Shown: positions 22,983 to 33,360 of the stretch, in pieces
How the letters are laid out: each line of letters starts with the position of its first letter
Position numbering within the stretch: the first letter of the stretch is position 1
Assembly (NCBI GenBank): GCA_030161315.1
Contig: BSQW01000005.1
Location: 43,678,274-43,742,273, forward strand
Direction: 5' to 3'
DNA: 64,000 nt
Source: Eutrema japonicum
Taxonomy: Eukaryota; Streptophyta; Magnoliopsida; Brassicales; Brassicaceae
Program-made: the position numbers and the translations under genes
The notes under the pieces: model-generated
The model's database searches: none
Seen by the model: the letters and a program-made list of their open reading frames with translations, nothing else
Told to the model about the DNA's origin: nothing

Positions 22983-25037
22983 ATGGATTTCTTTTTGGTT
23001 TTATTGCCACTCGTATTGTTTCTCTTAGCTTACAAATTCATATTCTCATCCAAAACGGCGCGTTTTAATCTCCCGCCAGGACCTACTCCGTTTCCCATCG
23101 TCGGCAATCTCCACCTTGTGAAACCGCCGGTCCACCGTCTCTTTCGTCGCTTCGCAGAAAAATACGGTGAAATCTTCTCCCTCCGCTACGGCTCTCGCCA
23201 AGTCGTGGTGATCTCTTCTTTGCCCCTCGTCAGAGAATGCTTCACTGGTCAAAACGATATCGTTTTAACAAACCGGCCGCATTTTCTGACCGCCAAATAC
23301 GTCGCCTACGATTACACCACGATTGGAACCGCCGCTTACGGCGACCATTGGCGTAATCTGCGCCGTATTTGTTCTCTCGAGATCCTTTCCACTAACCGTC
23401 TCACCGGCTTCCTCTCCGTCCGTAGAGACGAGATCCGACGGTTGCTCACAAGACTCTTACGTAACCATAATGGCCGTGTCGTTGAGCTTGAACCTCTTCT
23501 TGCCGACTTAACGTTCAATAATATTGTCCGTATGGTCACAGGGAGACGCTACTACGGAGACCAGGTTTGTTTAATTAAAATAAACATCTAATAACGTTTA
23601 ATACGAATAAATTTACTAGTGTTCTTGTAGAAAATAGTAAATATTTACCTACCAATTGACATGCCGGCCGGCCCTGGGCTATGTGTGATAAAACACATTG
23701 TCCTCTGACCCCACCCTTTTTTTTTTTTGGCCCCAATTTTTTTTTTATATATAATTAGTCTTGAACCTCCAAAATTTCAGGGTCGACCCTATTAACATAG
23801 TCCTATAATGTATTTAATTTGTTTGTTCCTTACTTTTAATATATGCATATAAGAATTCGTTCGATGTTGATTATTTAGACTGATTAATTTTCTTTAATGA
23901 CTATTTCTTAAAGGTTCACAACAAGGAAGAAGCGGATCTATTTAAGAGACTAGTGACACAGATCAACGACAATAGTGGTGCGAGCCATCCAGGAGATTAT
24001 CTACCGATTCTGAAAGTGTTCGGACACAGCTACGAGAAGAAAGTGAAAGCACTCGGCGAAGCCATGGACACTTTCTTGCAGCGACTGCTCGACGATTGCC
24101 GAAGAGATGGAGAGAGCAACACAATGCTTAGTCATTTGTTGTCTTTACAACAAGACGAACCCAAGTATTACAGTGACGTCATCATCAAAGGCCTCATGCT
24201 CGTAAGTAATTCTCATACATACATAAACCTAAAAATCATATATATACAATGTAATGTCCTTTTTTCTTCGAATTAAACATTAATATTTTGTGTTTAAATT
24301 AAATTTTGAAAGAAGAGAGGTGGTTTGTGTAATATTACATATTATAATTACAAAAAAGATATGTATATATATATGTATAGATGAACTAACAAATTGTTGA
24401 TGATTTGAATGTGTATATAATATAGAGTATGATGCTGGCGGGGACGGATACTGCAGCCGTGACGCTAGAATGGGCGATGGCCAATTTGTTGAAAAACCCT
24501 GAAGTGTTGAAAAAGGCGAAAGCTGAGATAGACGAGAAGATTGGACAAGAACGTTTGATCGATGAGCCGGACATTGTGAATCTCCCTTATCTCCAAAACA
24601 TAGTTTCCGAGACATTTCGGTTGTGTCCGGCCGCACCGCTCCTTGTCCCGCGTACTCCTTCTGAAGACCTCAAGATTGGCGGGTACGACGTGCCACGTGG
24701 CACGATCGTACTAGTGAATTCTTGGGCCATCCATAGAGACCCGAAGCTCTGGGATGAGCCCGAGAGGTTCATGCCAGAACGGTTCGAAGACAAAGCAGCC
24801 GCGAACATTAATAAGCTTATGATGTTTGGGAACGGACGAAGGACGTGTCCCGGTGCGGCTTTGGGACAGAGGATGGTGTCATTGGCTTTAGGATCGTTGA
24901 TTCAATGCTTTGACTGGGAAAAAGTCAACGGCGAGGAAATTGATATGACCGAGAATCCTGGAATGGCTATGCGTAAGCTCGTGCCGTTACGAGCCGTTTG
25001 CCATCAGCGTCCCATTATGACTAATCTCTTGGCTTAA
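22983..25037 (+). CDS. CYP81F2: Cytochrome P450 CYP81F2
   Basis: Three exons (22983-23564, 23914-24201, 24426-25037), phase-0 GT-AG introns, 493 aa, matching the recalled ~491 aa of the A. thaliana protein. It has an N-terminal membrane anchor (residues ~1-22), the proline hinge LPPGPTPFPIVGN, the I-helix AGTDT (~295-299), the K-helix ETFR (~352-355), PERF (~407-410) and the haem loop FGNGRRTCPG with Cys ~431. No key residue is missing. CYP81F2 is an ER-bound monooxygenase that 4-hydroxylates indol-3-ylmethyl glucosinolate. The product, after O-methylation, is needed for PEN2-dependent antifungal defence, callose deposition and aphid deterrence. The position between the RabGAP and thioredoxin-fold genes matches At5g57220. 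Intron 1 (349 bp) seems to contain a small MITE-like insertion. Confidence 0.95.
23660..23795. mobile_element. Possible small MITE in CYP81F2 intron 1
   Basis: Intron 1 contains GGCCGGCCCTG near its left part and CAGGGTCGACCCT about 110 bp later. These are imperfect inverted repeats of the kind that end short hAT-type elements, with long T-runs between. No 8-bp target duplication could be confirmed, so this is tentative. Confidence 0.3.
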
Positions 25038-26262
25038 AGATCACACACTATATATATATATATAGGTTCACCCTTTGAAGAAGATTGCCGGTTCAAACGT
25101 CTTTTCGGATCTCTTTTATAAAGTATAAACCTTTATTTATTTTGTAATGTTTGTAAATCAGATCCGAATCACGAAAGCAATAATCTGTTATACTTGTACT
25201 GGATAATACAAATAAGATAAAGAGTTGTCTACAGTAGTCTATCTATCGATATTATTTTATAAAATATATTTATAAAGTATTTTAAAATAATTTTTTTTTA
25301 CTTGTCAAACTAATATGTCCGGTGAGAATAAATTATCATCATTTTTTTTTGGCTAGAAAAATAAAAAACTATCATCATATCAACTAAAATATGTTTTAAT
25401 AAAATTATTATAGCCGTACGTGATTGTGAATATTTTTTTTTTTTTTTTTTGATAATCGGAGAGAGTCTCAGACCGAAGCCCAAACTAATTTTTCCGATGT
25501 TCGAGTAGACAGCCCTTTCTTTTTCTATCTAGGACTAGTCCTAAATAAAAAAATAAGACCAAGATGATTGTTAATTGGTACTTGTAAATTCTTGTGTGGT
25601 TGTGAATTGGATTTCGGTTGAGAAGATGAGTTTTGCAACTACATATGAATTTGATTATTTTTGTGTGTTGTCGATGACCACGATATATAAAATTAAAACT
25701 TTCTTGGAAAAAGGTCGATTTCTACCCAGACTATTCTAAATGGTGCGGATTCGTACTTGATAAATTCAAATATCCAATTTCATATTCAGATTATTCAAAA
25801 TTTGAAAATTTATACATGGACTATTTTTTTTTTGACGAAAACAAACATTGACCAACTCTCCGCTAGTCAATTCCGTAACACCATTAACGATGATGGGTTA
25901 CCTGCCACGTATGCTTCTCAGTTGGCACATAATCTTAGCAAAGAGAAATTTTTTACTTTAATTATTATAGTATTTTCGAAACTTTTACGAAACTTTTATG
26001 AAATTTATATGATATTTTCAATTTTTTAATTAAAATTCTCTTTGCTAAGATTTAATCCATAAAACAAAGAACTACAGATTATGAGATTATAAAATCACAC
26101 ACACAAAAAAACCAACAACAGAAACCCAAAGAAAACCCAAAACAATTCAAGTCTCTGAAGCAAACCATAAAACACCACTATCGAAGAAGCAGAGTTTCCA
26201 ATTTCTCACTTTGCAGATTTTTGTCACTTCCTTCTTCAAGCTAGAGGAACCCAGAATATATA
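25038..26262. other. CYP81F2 3' flank and thioredoxin-gene upstream region
   Basis: AT-rich DNA with poly-T runs (25432-25450). A ~22-bp inverted repeat (AATCTTAGCAAAGAGAA at ~25932 and TTCTCTTTGCTAAGATT at ~26036) could fold into a hairpin with a ~75-bp loop. The last ~150 bp (from 26100) is leader-like, rich in CA and CT, and ends at the LTR retrotransposon insertion. Confidence 0.5.
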
Positions 26263-26762
26263 TGTTACAGGAATTACGCTTTGCTTATCTATTTATATTG
26301 GTTTAGCTATTTCTCTTGGTTTAGTAGTTCAATTATGTAAACCGAACCGGTTTGATCTTCTACATATGTAAGCCTTCGGGCCATTTGAGAAGGTTAATCA
26401 AAACAAACATTTATCTTCTTCAATCTTTCTCTCTCTCACGATCATCTTCATCATCATCTATCATCATACGAATCAGGTGTCTCCGAGATGATCTCTTCTT
26501 CTTTCTGATCATCTTCTAGCCCAGATTCACTGATCTCCGGGTTTTCGGTAAACCTCTGGATCGGATTTTATCTCACTTGGTTTTCCTGTTTCATTGGTAT
26601 CAGAGCATTCGAACTCTTCGGACCAAAATCAATGGCAATCACAGAAGAACAATGGATAATCAGGATGAATAAGCATGTGGAAGAGAAGCGCATGAGAAAG
26701 GAGAAGCGCATGAGAAAGGAGAAGCAGAAGCAAGCCTATACGACGCCCTGCGATTTGCAAAT

Positions 26763-27716
26763 ATGGAAGCGTTCATCTCGGAAGCTCCGTTCTCACAGAT
26801 CCCACACCGGGTATCCAATCCATACTCATCTAGCACTCCGATAATGCCAGCAGAAGCACCTCGTCCACCGGATCCTCCAGATTTCAACAGATCGAGACAG
26901 ATTTCAATCACTACGGATGCCCCTGAGATAGCTAAAGTTCCGACGGTTCCAAAAGAGAAGCTGCCTCGAGAGTATTCATGTGAAGAGGTGTATGAGAGAA
27001 TGACAAACGGACTGTGTTTGTTTTGTGAAAAGCAAGATACCCCTGGTCATCATCAGTTGAAGCACAAGGGAATACAGATTTTCTTGACGGAATGTGATGA
27101 TGATCAACTTTCCGAGGATACAGAGTTTGATGTAATTGCTGATGAATATGTGGATCAGCCACCAAAGTTTGAGCGTGACTCAATTTTGCAGGTTTTCGTT
27201 GCCTTGGATCGGAAAGAACCAGCTGTTAAAGGAATTGTTGATGATGATAAGATGAGTTTGAAACAAGCTGCTTCAATTTTTGAGAAGGAGACGATTCCCT
27301 CTAATACACATTCTGATGGTACAGAGACGAAGAACTCATACATGTTATATGCGGTTCAAGGAGCTGAAACAACTAGTGTTCCGCTCTTGCTTAATGGAGT
27401 GGTTACTCACGAAGCACAACCTCAACAATCACTAAGTGTCAATGACAACAAAATGGCACGCCAGTCGTTTGATCAAATGTCTCTAAGGGCAACATGTAAG
27501 AAGAAACAGAGAAAGTGTCTTAAGGCCTGGAGGTTCAAGTTCAAACACAAGAATTTGATTGGAGTCATGCCACAACTTGGACAGTATATACTCATGGAAA
27601 GAAGGAGCATGGCGTACAACAGTTCTTTCTCCAATATTCAGGTTGAACCAATGAGGATAGGGATCACATGGCAGCATTGGAGAATGGGTAAACGACAACA
27701 ACCACCTCCGTTTTAG
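26763..27716 (+). CDS. Gag-like protein of the non-autonomous LTR element
   Basis: A 317-codon frame downstream of the primer-binding site. An upstream ATG at 26632 (MAITEEQWIIRMNKHVEEKR) may be the true Gag start, joined by a +/-1 shift near 26750, since the MEAFISEAP frame stays open upstream of its ATG. Residues ~75-105 (YERMTNGLCLFCEKQDTPGH) resemble the CxxC...H zinc knuckle at the Gag/protease boundary of Ty3/gypsy polyproteins, followed by an acidic stretch. No protease DS/TG motif follows. Its role would be to bind element RNA in virus-like particles made by a helper; that is inference. Confidence 0.5.
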   Translation: MEAFISEAPFSQIPHRVSNPYSSSTPIMPAEAPRPPDPPDFNRSRQISITTDAPEIAKVPTVPKEKLPREYSCEEVYERMTNGLCLFCEKQDTPGHHQLKHKGIQIFLTECDDDQLSEDTEFDVIADEYVDQPPKFERDSILQVFVALDRKEPAVKGIVDDDKMSLKQAASIFEKETIPSNTHSDGTETKNSYMLYAVQGAETTSVPLLLNGVVTHEAQPQQSLSVNDNKMARQSFDQMSLRATCKKKQRKCLKAWRFKFKHKNLIGVMPQLGQYILMERRSMAYNSSFSNIQVEPMRIGITWQHWRMGKRQQPPPF

Positions 27717-27794
27717 CTAAGCGCTGATAGCAGATCCTACATCGATGTTGTTCTGCCTATCTCGCTTCGAAACAAGGCCGAAGAGAAACAGTAT

Positions 27795-29000
27795 ATGGGT
27801 CTATCTCGGTCGGAACGTGTATGGGAACCAGGTGGGTTAGTGTGTATACAAGATCAGTGGGATTGGCTAAGTGAAGTTCAGAGTCCTGATATAATTATGA
27901 AGATATCCCAAATATTATATGGGACAAACTTAAGCTGTCTCATGAGGTTATCTCCACCATTAACATATTCTCAGAATTGGAAAAGAAAATTTGGTCTAGA
28001 AGAATGGATATGTGGGCTAGAAATCTATGATTGCAAGTATACGAAGCAGATGTTGCTGCTTGTGAAACAAACTTGTCATGTGTGGCATCGTTGGAAGAAC
28101 AAGAATAAGATATTGCATGCGATTTCAGTTCTTATGACACGACAATTGGTGATTAAGATGTCTTTTCTGGATGTGAAGACGTTTAAGCACACAAACGTGG
28201 AGGATGTTGTTCAGCTTACAGAACATTTACTTCGGGGAGAGGTGAAAACGAGTTGTTATTGGGCAGAGTTGCGAATAGATACTCAGAAGTATGAAGCATG
28301 CTCGGTTAAGCAATTTAAGTTGCAACCAATTTTGGAAGAAAGAGATGCATTACAAATCCACATGCAGACACATCTGTTACAAAATAAGTTGGAGCTTTCA
28401 TGGACGAGTAACAATATGTGTGGATGGTTGATTTGTGCTAAGGGAAAGAGGAAGCTGAGGAGCGTTGAAGCTGGAGCTAAGAAGCGAAAGAAGAATTTCT
28501 CGAGAAATGGTAAGATCATAATATTAGCTCTGACAATGAAAGAATATGTGGCTGATAAAGATGACGGATGGATTTGTGAACTTGAGTTTGGAGAGACACG
28601 CTTGTTTACTTTTCTCGTCAAGGATTATGGAGATGGAGAAGGAATTCCAGTGTTCCTCAGGCTCAATGATTCTGATATTTTGAATGGGCAAAGCGTTGAT
28701 GAGATCATCTCACCACCACCTTTAGATTACACACCTCATCTCCAAGCTAGGTTTGCTATTTTTAAGAATTCATTTGCTGAATCTCGTGCTTATGAAGTGT
28801 TTCACTTACAAAGACCACCAAAAATATTATCAGACAAAGATACGCAAAGAAAAATGAGTGTTCTGCTTTTGGAATTGAACATAAGTATTTACCAAGATTT
28901 CTTCACTAAGTATTCTGAATTATCATCCTTGAGGGCAAGGATGTTGTCGACGAGGGAGTATTGTTACAGGAATTACGCTTTACTTATCTATTTATATTAG
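27795..29000 (+). CDS. Unknown 401-codon frame in the LTR element
   Basis: An uninterrupted frame from 27795 running a few codons into the 3' LTR, where it stops at 28998-29000. It is rich in Lys, Trp and Cys, with a basic patch KGKRKLRSVEAGAKKRKKN in the middle that could be a nuclear localisation or nucleic-acid-binding stretch. I recognise no reverse transcriptase, integrase, envelope or host domain. Its length, in an element with otherwise little coding capacity, suggests it was under selection recently or the insertion is young. The start codon is uncertain because the frame may join the Gag-like frame. Confidence 0.45.
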   Translation: MGLSRSERVWEPGGLVCIQDQWDWLSEVQSPDIIMKISQILYGTNLSCLMRLSPPLTYSQNWKRKFGLEEWICGLEIYDCKYTKQMLLLVKQTCHVWHRWKNKNKILHAISVLMTRQLVIKMSFLDVKTFKHTNVEDVVQLTEHLLRGEVKTSCYWAELRIDTQKYEACSVKQFKLQPILEERDALQIHMQTHLLQNKLELSWTSNNMCGWLICAKGKRKLRSVEAGAKKRKKNFSRNGKIIILALTMKEYVADKDDGWICELEFGETRLFTFLVKDYGDGEGIPVFLRLNDSDILNGQSVDEIISPPPLDYTPHLQARFAIFKNSFAESRAYEVFHLQRPPKILSDKDTQRKMSVLLLELNISIYQDFFTKYSELSSLRARMLSTREYCYRNYALLIYLY

Positions 29001-29293
29001 TTTAGCTATTTCTCTTGGTTTAGTAGTTCAATTATGTAAACTGAACCGGTTTGATCTTTTACATATGTAAGCCTTCGGGCCATTTGACAAGGTTAATCAA
29101 AACAAACATTTATCTTCTTCAATAGATTCTCTCTCTCACGATCATCTTCATCATCATCTATCATCATACGAATCAGGTGTCTCTGAGATGATCTCTTCTT
29201 CTTTCTGATCATCTTCTAGCCCAGATTCACCGATCTCCGGGTTTTCGGTAAACCTCTGGATCGGATTTTATCTCACTTGGTTTTCCTGTTTCA

Positions 29294-29923
29294 ATATACT
29301 TGGCTTCCTCTGCAGTTTCGATTTGTAACAAACGATTCTGGTTCGAATCTTCGAGCAGTGAAAGCAAATCGGGAGAAGCAGCGAGCAACCTTCAGGTTTT
29401 ATTATTTCTCCTCAAGAACTTTTGCATCGAAGTCTCTGCGTGTTCATTCAAATTTTCGTTCGCTCTAAAAGATAGAAGAAAGCGACAATCAATTTCTCTT
29501 CTTTCATAAGATCCCCCCACTCGTGACAAAAATATTTACACTCCTTTTACTATATTCTGGGTTCTTATTTGATGGGCGAAATTTGATTTCTTTATGCGTT
29601 TTAACTCGAAGTTTGAATACGTTTTTGGATAGTACCTGAGTGCTTTTGCATAGAGTTGTTCAGATCACATGATGTTGAATGCCCCAATGTTGTTTGATGA
29701 AATGCCTGAAAGAAAAATAATGTATTACAAAAATTCAGGATTAATAATGATGAGTTTGATCTTTGCATTGGCTTTGGTAATTGAAGGATTGAATCGTAAC
29801 GCATCTGATTAGGGATTCAGAATTTGACAGGTTATCTTCTTGAGTATTGGTCTGTTTTCACCTGATTAGCAAAGTTGACTATCAGGACATTCAGCTGAGT
29901 CTGATACATTGTGGTTTGTTCAG
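29294..29923 (+). other. Leader region and 5' intron of the thioredoxin-fold gene
   Basis: A probable untranslated exon ends at about 29396 (CTTCAG|GTTTTA, a donor-like site). The following ~525 bp ends in TTTGTTCAG directly before the ATG at 29924, a good acceptor. The LTR element splits this leader from sequence before 26263. The exon assignment is inferred from splice-like signals. Confidence 0.45.
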
Positions 29924-30913
29924 ATGGGAGATGCATCATTTCTCGATAGAATGCTTCTCCAGCTTCGTTCGACTTGCAAGTAATGAGTTTGAATTTGTTT
30001 GATTTTAATTCTATAACTTGCGATACCATAGAGACACAGCCAATCAAGAAGATGGGTTTCTTTTTGTCTGCTAAAATGAAGGTATTACAGCGGTTACCCT
30101 AAGGATCTCGGGCCATCGCGTGTTATCCATTTTACATCAGAAAGAGAGTTTGTCCAACTCCTTCACCAGGGCTATCCGGTGGTTGTCGCATTCACCATAA
30201 GGTAACTTAACTTTCCTCAGAAACCCCCTCCAAATTACGCTCCATTGCTATATTCCAACTCACGTGCTCTCTCATTCTATAAAACAGAAGTAACTACACA
30301 CAACATCTTGATCGGATGATTGAGGAAGCTGCTGCTGAGTTCTATCCCAACATAAAATTTATGCGTGTGAGTTCCTATACAATATAGAAGAATTTAAAAG
30401 ATAGACGGAAACTTTCTAAACCATCAAGTGACTGTTGTGTTTGGATTGTTTCAGGTTGAGTGCCCCAAGTATCCTGGGTTCTGCATAACCCGCCAGAAAA
30501 GCGAATATCCTTTCATTGAAATATTCCATAGCCCACAACAAGTATAGTTCTTTTTCTTGTATTTCCGGTATCTAACCCTGTTTAAACAATTTGGTTTATC
30601 TCGTAAAACAAAAATCCTTGTGATGCAGGCGGGTAATGAAGGAAAGGTACAGGATCCAAATATCACCCGGTATTTTGTGAAAGTCGTACCTGTAAGTTGG
30701 TTGAAGCATCACAAATTGTCTTTTCTATTACCTTTTTGTGAACAAAAACTCCGCCTTCTTGTTAAAACAATGCGACATCTATTGCAGAGTCTAAAGATTG
30801 GTTTCTTCTTCTTGCATGTTTGTTTCTTTTGGCAGTACAATTATGATATGAGCCCCTATGGATTCAGAGAATTCTTCAAGCGCCAGGGGGTTCGTACTTC
30901 TGATCCGAAATGA
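29924..30913 (+). CDS. Thioredoxin-fold protein without CXXC
   Basis: Six exons: 29924-29979, 30082-30201, 30288-30366, 30455-30541, 30629-30691 and 30836-30913. All junctions are GT-AG and in frame, giving 160 aa. The strand order PVVVAFTI...FMRVECPKYPGFCITRQ...YPFIEIFHSP...NITRYFVKVVPYNYD follows a thioredoxin fold. The redox motif position after the first beta strand reads TIRSNYTQ rather than WCGPC, so a classical disulfide reductase function is unlikely. The first exon encodes MGDASFLDRMLLQLRSTC. Its position between CYP81F2 and ORP4C matches At5g57230 (recalled: thioredoxin superfamily protein); its biochemical role is not known to me. An LTR retrotransposon sits ~630 bp upstream, inside the inferred 5' leader, and may alter expression. 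Confidence 0.85.
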
Positions 30914-31753
30914 AGCAACTTGAAGGTCCGTGCGTAATCGAAGCTTTTGAGTGTATCAATTGCTTCTATGAGATACCAGTGACTGTTTTAAGAATTGATA
31001 GTAGTGCTAAGTTTCTCTTTTCCTTCAAAAGAAAGAAGGGATTAATTCTTTCTGACGTCTGAGAATGTTCCTAAGTTCTGCGATTTGCATGATCAATAAG
31101 TCAAATTAGAATGGTAAAAGGAAGAAGGGAATATATGTGACTTCATATACACATTGGTGAATTTTACTCGTAAAAGTTTAAAAGTCTTATACGTAAAATA
31201 ACCGAGAAGAAGCAAACCATCTGGCTTCTTCACAAGGTTTTATAATCGTTCGCAGATAAGTCAACGCAGTGATTTACAGATTAACCAATTAAATGCGTTA
31301 AAAATATATATAAAATTGAATATGCACAAATGAAGGAAATTTTCGAAATTATTTTTACTTTACAGACAACAATACGAAATTGTAGGGATAAATTTAAATA
31401 GAGAGCTGATTAACAATACAAAATATCATATATTAAAAGTATATTACATATTATATATCCACCGCACAATGGATAGCTCTCCTTCTCTACTTGAAATCTA
31501 TTTTGGTTGTTTTACGCATCCGTTATAATTGGCAATTAACGTTCTAATATTTCTCTCTTTTAGAAGCTAATTGTTAGTTATATTAGTATCTAAGTTTGTA
31601 ATATTTATACTTTTTTAGTAATAAAATTTAACATTAAAACCAAAAAAAAGTATATAATTTTCATGTAAGTCTACTAAATACTCCCAAGTCCTAAACAATT
31701 AATGTCAGAATGAATTTAGTTGGGAACGTGTGATGTTTAGCTTTTAACTTATT
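30914..31753. other. 3' flank of the thioredoxin-fold gene
   Basis: Probable 3' UTR followed by AT-rich sequence. No gene or clear repeat is seen. Confidence 0.5.
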
Positions 31754-31767
31754 AGAATCAGTGATGT

Positions 31768-32231
31768 TTTTGAGTTGTGATTACATTAAGGTCATCTGGT
31801 TATCCATCCATATCAGACTCGGCCTCTCATTCAGCACATTCCATTCGTGGTTTGCCCTGCTTTGCTGGACAGTGACTTCAGGTATATCCTCTCTTCGAAT
31901 TCTAAGGAAATTGGTTTTGATGCCACTATTTTTCATTTTTGGAAGCAGAGGATTAACCGGCTTCACAACAACCTTTTGATCCCTCTGCAAATTATCTTCA
32001 AGGAGATCGACAGGGAGATTCGAAACACTATCACCGCAAGAAGGTATAGAAAAAATTTCGGAAATTTAATGTATTTTTAACTCGCTTGAGTGTAACCTTA
32101 GAATTATTATGTTTTGCCTTGTTTTTTAATTCTTTTTTTTACCAAGGCTTCAAGTATAAGGGGAAAAGTTTTTGTAATACCAATTTCCTTTATTTTTATA
32201 TGATATTTACAGTTTATAAAATTAAAAAAAA
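31768..32231 (+). mobile_element. 5'-truncated LINE fragment with 14-bp TSD
   Basis: Flanked by the direct repeat AGAATCAGTGATGT (31754-31767 and 32232-32245) and ending in an A-run, as target-primed insertion produces. The translation shows scraps of a LINE ORF2 end: MMFLSCDYIKVIW (zf-RVT tail, partly over the TSD) and HFWKQRINRLHNN, then IDREIRNTI. The frame changes between the pieces. The copy is only ~460 bp and inactive. Confidence 0.8.
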
Positions 32232-32503
32232 AGAATCAGTGATGTAAGTAAGTCGTGTCATTGTCTATTTCTTCTAATAGGTCAACTATGATTATTCCTT
32301 TCGTTCCATGCCATGCGTAGGAAAAACCATTCTCCTTGCGTCAATCTTTTGTTCTTACTCCTTATTTTGTTAAAGAGAAAAAAAGTACCATTGTACCCAA
32401 ATTAAAAACACATTATTCACTTTCTTTCTCATACATGTTCAAATAATAAAAGTTTGTGTGTAACAACTAAACAATATAATTGTATAGTGATATGTCTAAA
32501 ATA

Positions 32504-32725
32504 AAGCAAGTTGTTGGTGGTAGGGTGGTTCCCTTCCTGCGGTGAGTGTCGGCCCTGTTGGTCTAGGCCAGGGATCGATTCCCCGCGGGAGCAAAATTAC
32601 CAGGACAAGCACTTGGCCAAGTGGGGCATTATAAGTGGGCTGTGTCACTCCCACCCGGTAGATTAGTCTGGACCTTTGGGCTTAGGATTACTCCCGAGGG
32701 CCGAAAGGTATATAAAAAAAAAAAA
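32504..32725 (+). mobile_element. tRNA-derived SINE with 15-bp TSD
   Basis: Flanked by GATATGTCTAAAATA at 32489-32503 and 32726-32740. The head contains GGTGGTAGGGTGG (A-box-like) and GGGATCGATTCCCC (B-box core). The GC-rich body contrasts with the AT-rich surroundings and ends in a run of A. This is the layout of plant tRNA-derived SINEs transcribed by RNA polymerase III. Confidence 0.85.
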
Positions 32726-32740
32726 GATATGTCTAAAATA

Positions 32741-33360
32741 TGATATAACATTGTATTTACATATACTAATCTATTGTATTAGTCTTTGCTCAACAGAAAG
32801 TAATACATAAGAAAGTTGCATGATTGGCAAAAAAAGGAAAAATGCATGAATCTTTTGGGCCATTCCCTATCAGTCTATAAATAAACTCGGCCATGGTCGG
32901 TTCGATATATGGATCACATTAATGATACAAAGAAAATGTCAAACATGGATCTAACCACGACTGCTTCTTCCCCATATCACTATTAATGACTGCTTTGATC
33001 TCACCACGACTGCTTCTTCCCCATATCCCTATTAACTTATTGCTCGAATACTTGAATGTCCCCTTCGCATATTTGACTTTTTCTTTTTGTTTTTCATTGT
33101 TTATGGATTTGGGGGAATGGCGAAATATAATTTGAATCGTGAATTCGATTAAGAACTTGTTTTAACAAATGAATGTTGTTTTAATTTCGAACACACATAT
33201 ATCACGATCTCGTGATATATGTCGTTGTCAATTAATATCGCGATATGTGTCAAAATAATAAAGGAAATTGCAGTGCATAACCATAAAAAAATTACAATTC
33301 ACTAACTAACCAAAAAAAAATTTGAACAAGATATTCTCTATATATTATATATTAATGCAA
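32741..33360. other. AT-rich spacer with a 28-bp palindrome
   Basis: No gene is seen. At 33195-33222 two 13-bp arms (ACATATATCACGA and its exact complement) are separated by 2 bp. Confidence 0.5.

Larger units (their letters stand above)
26263..29293 (+). mobile_element. Non-autonomous LTR retrotransposon with 5-bp TSD
   Basis: LTRs at 26263-26593 and 28962-29293 both begin TGTTACAGG and end CCTGTTTCA. They differ at about ten positions, so the insertion is fairly young. The 5-bp duplication ATATA flanks the element (26258-26262 and 29294-29298). Right after the 5' LTR is TTGGTATCAGAGCA, a Met-initiator tRNA primer-binding site. The 2.4-kb interior encodes a gag-like zinc-knuckle segment (LCLFCEKQDTPGHH) and an unrecognised 401-codon frame. 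There is no protease, reverse transcriptase, RNase H or integrase, so it must depend on a partner element. The zinc-knuckle style is closest to Ty3/gypsy Gag. Confidence 0.92.

Noticed and set aside
23046..23539. Reverse-strand and shifted frames inside CYP81F2 exon 1
   Set aside because: Shadow frames of a strongly conserved P450 exon.
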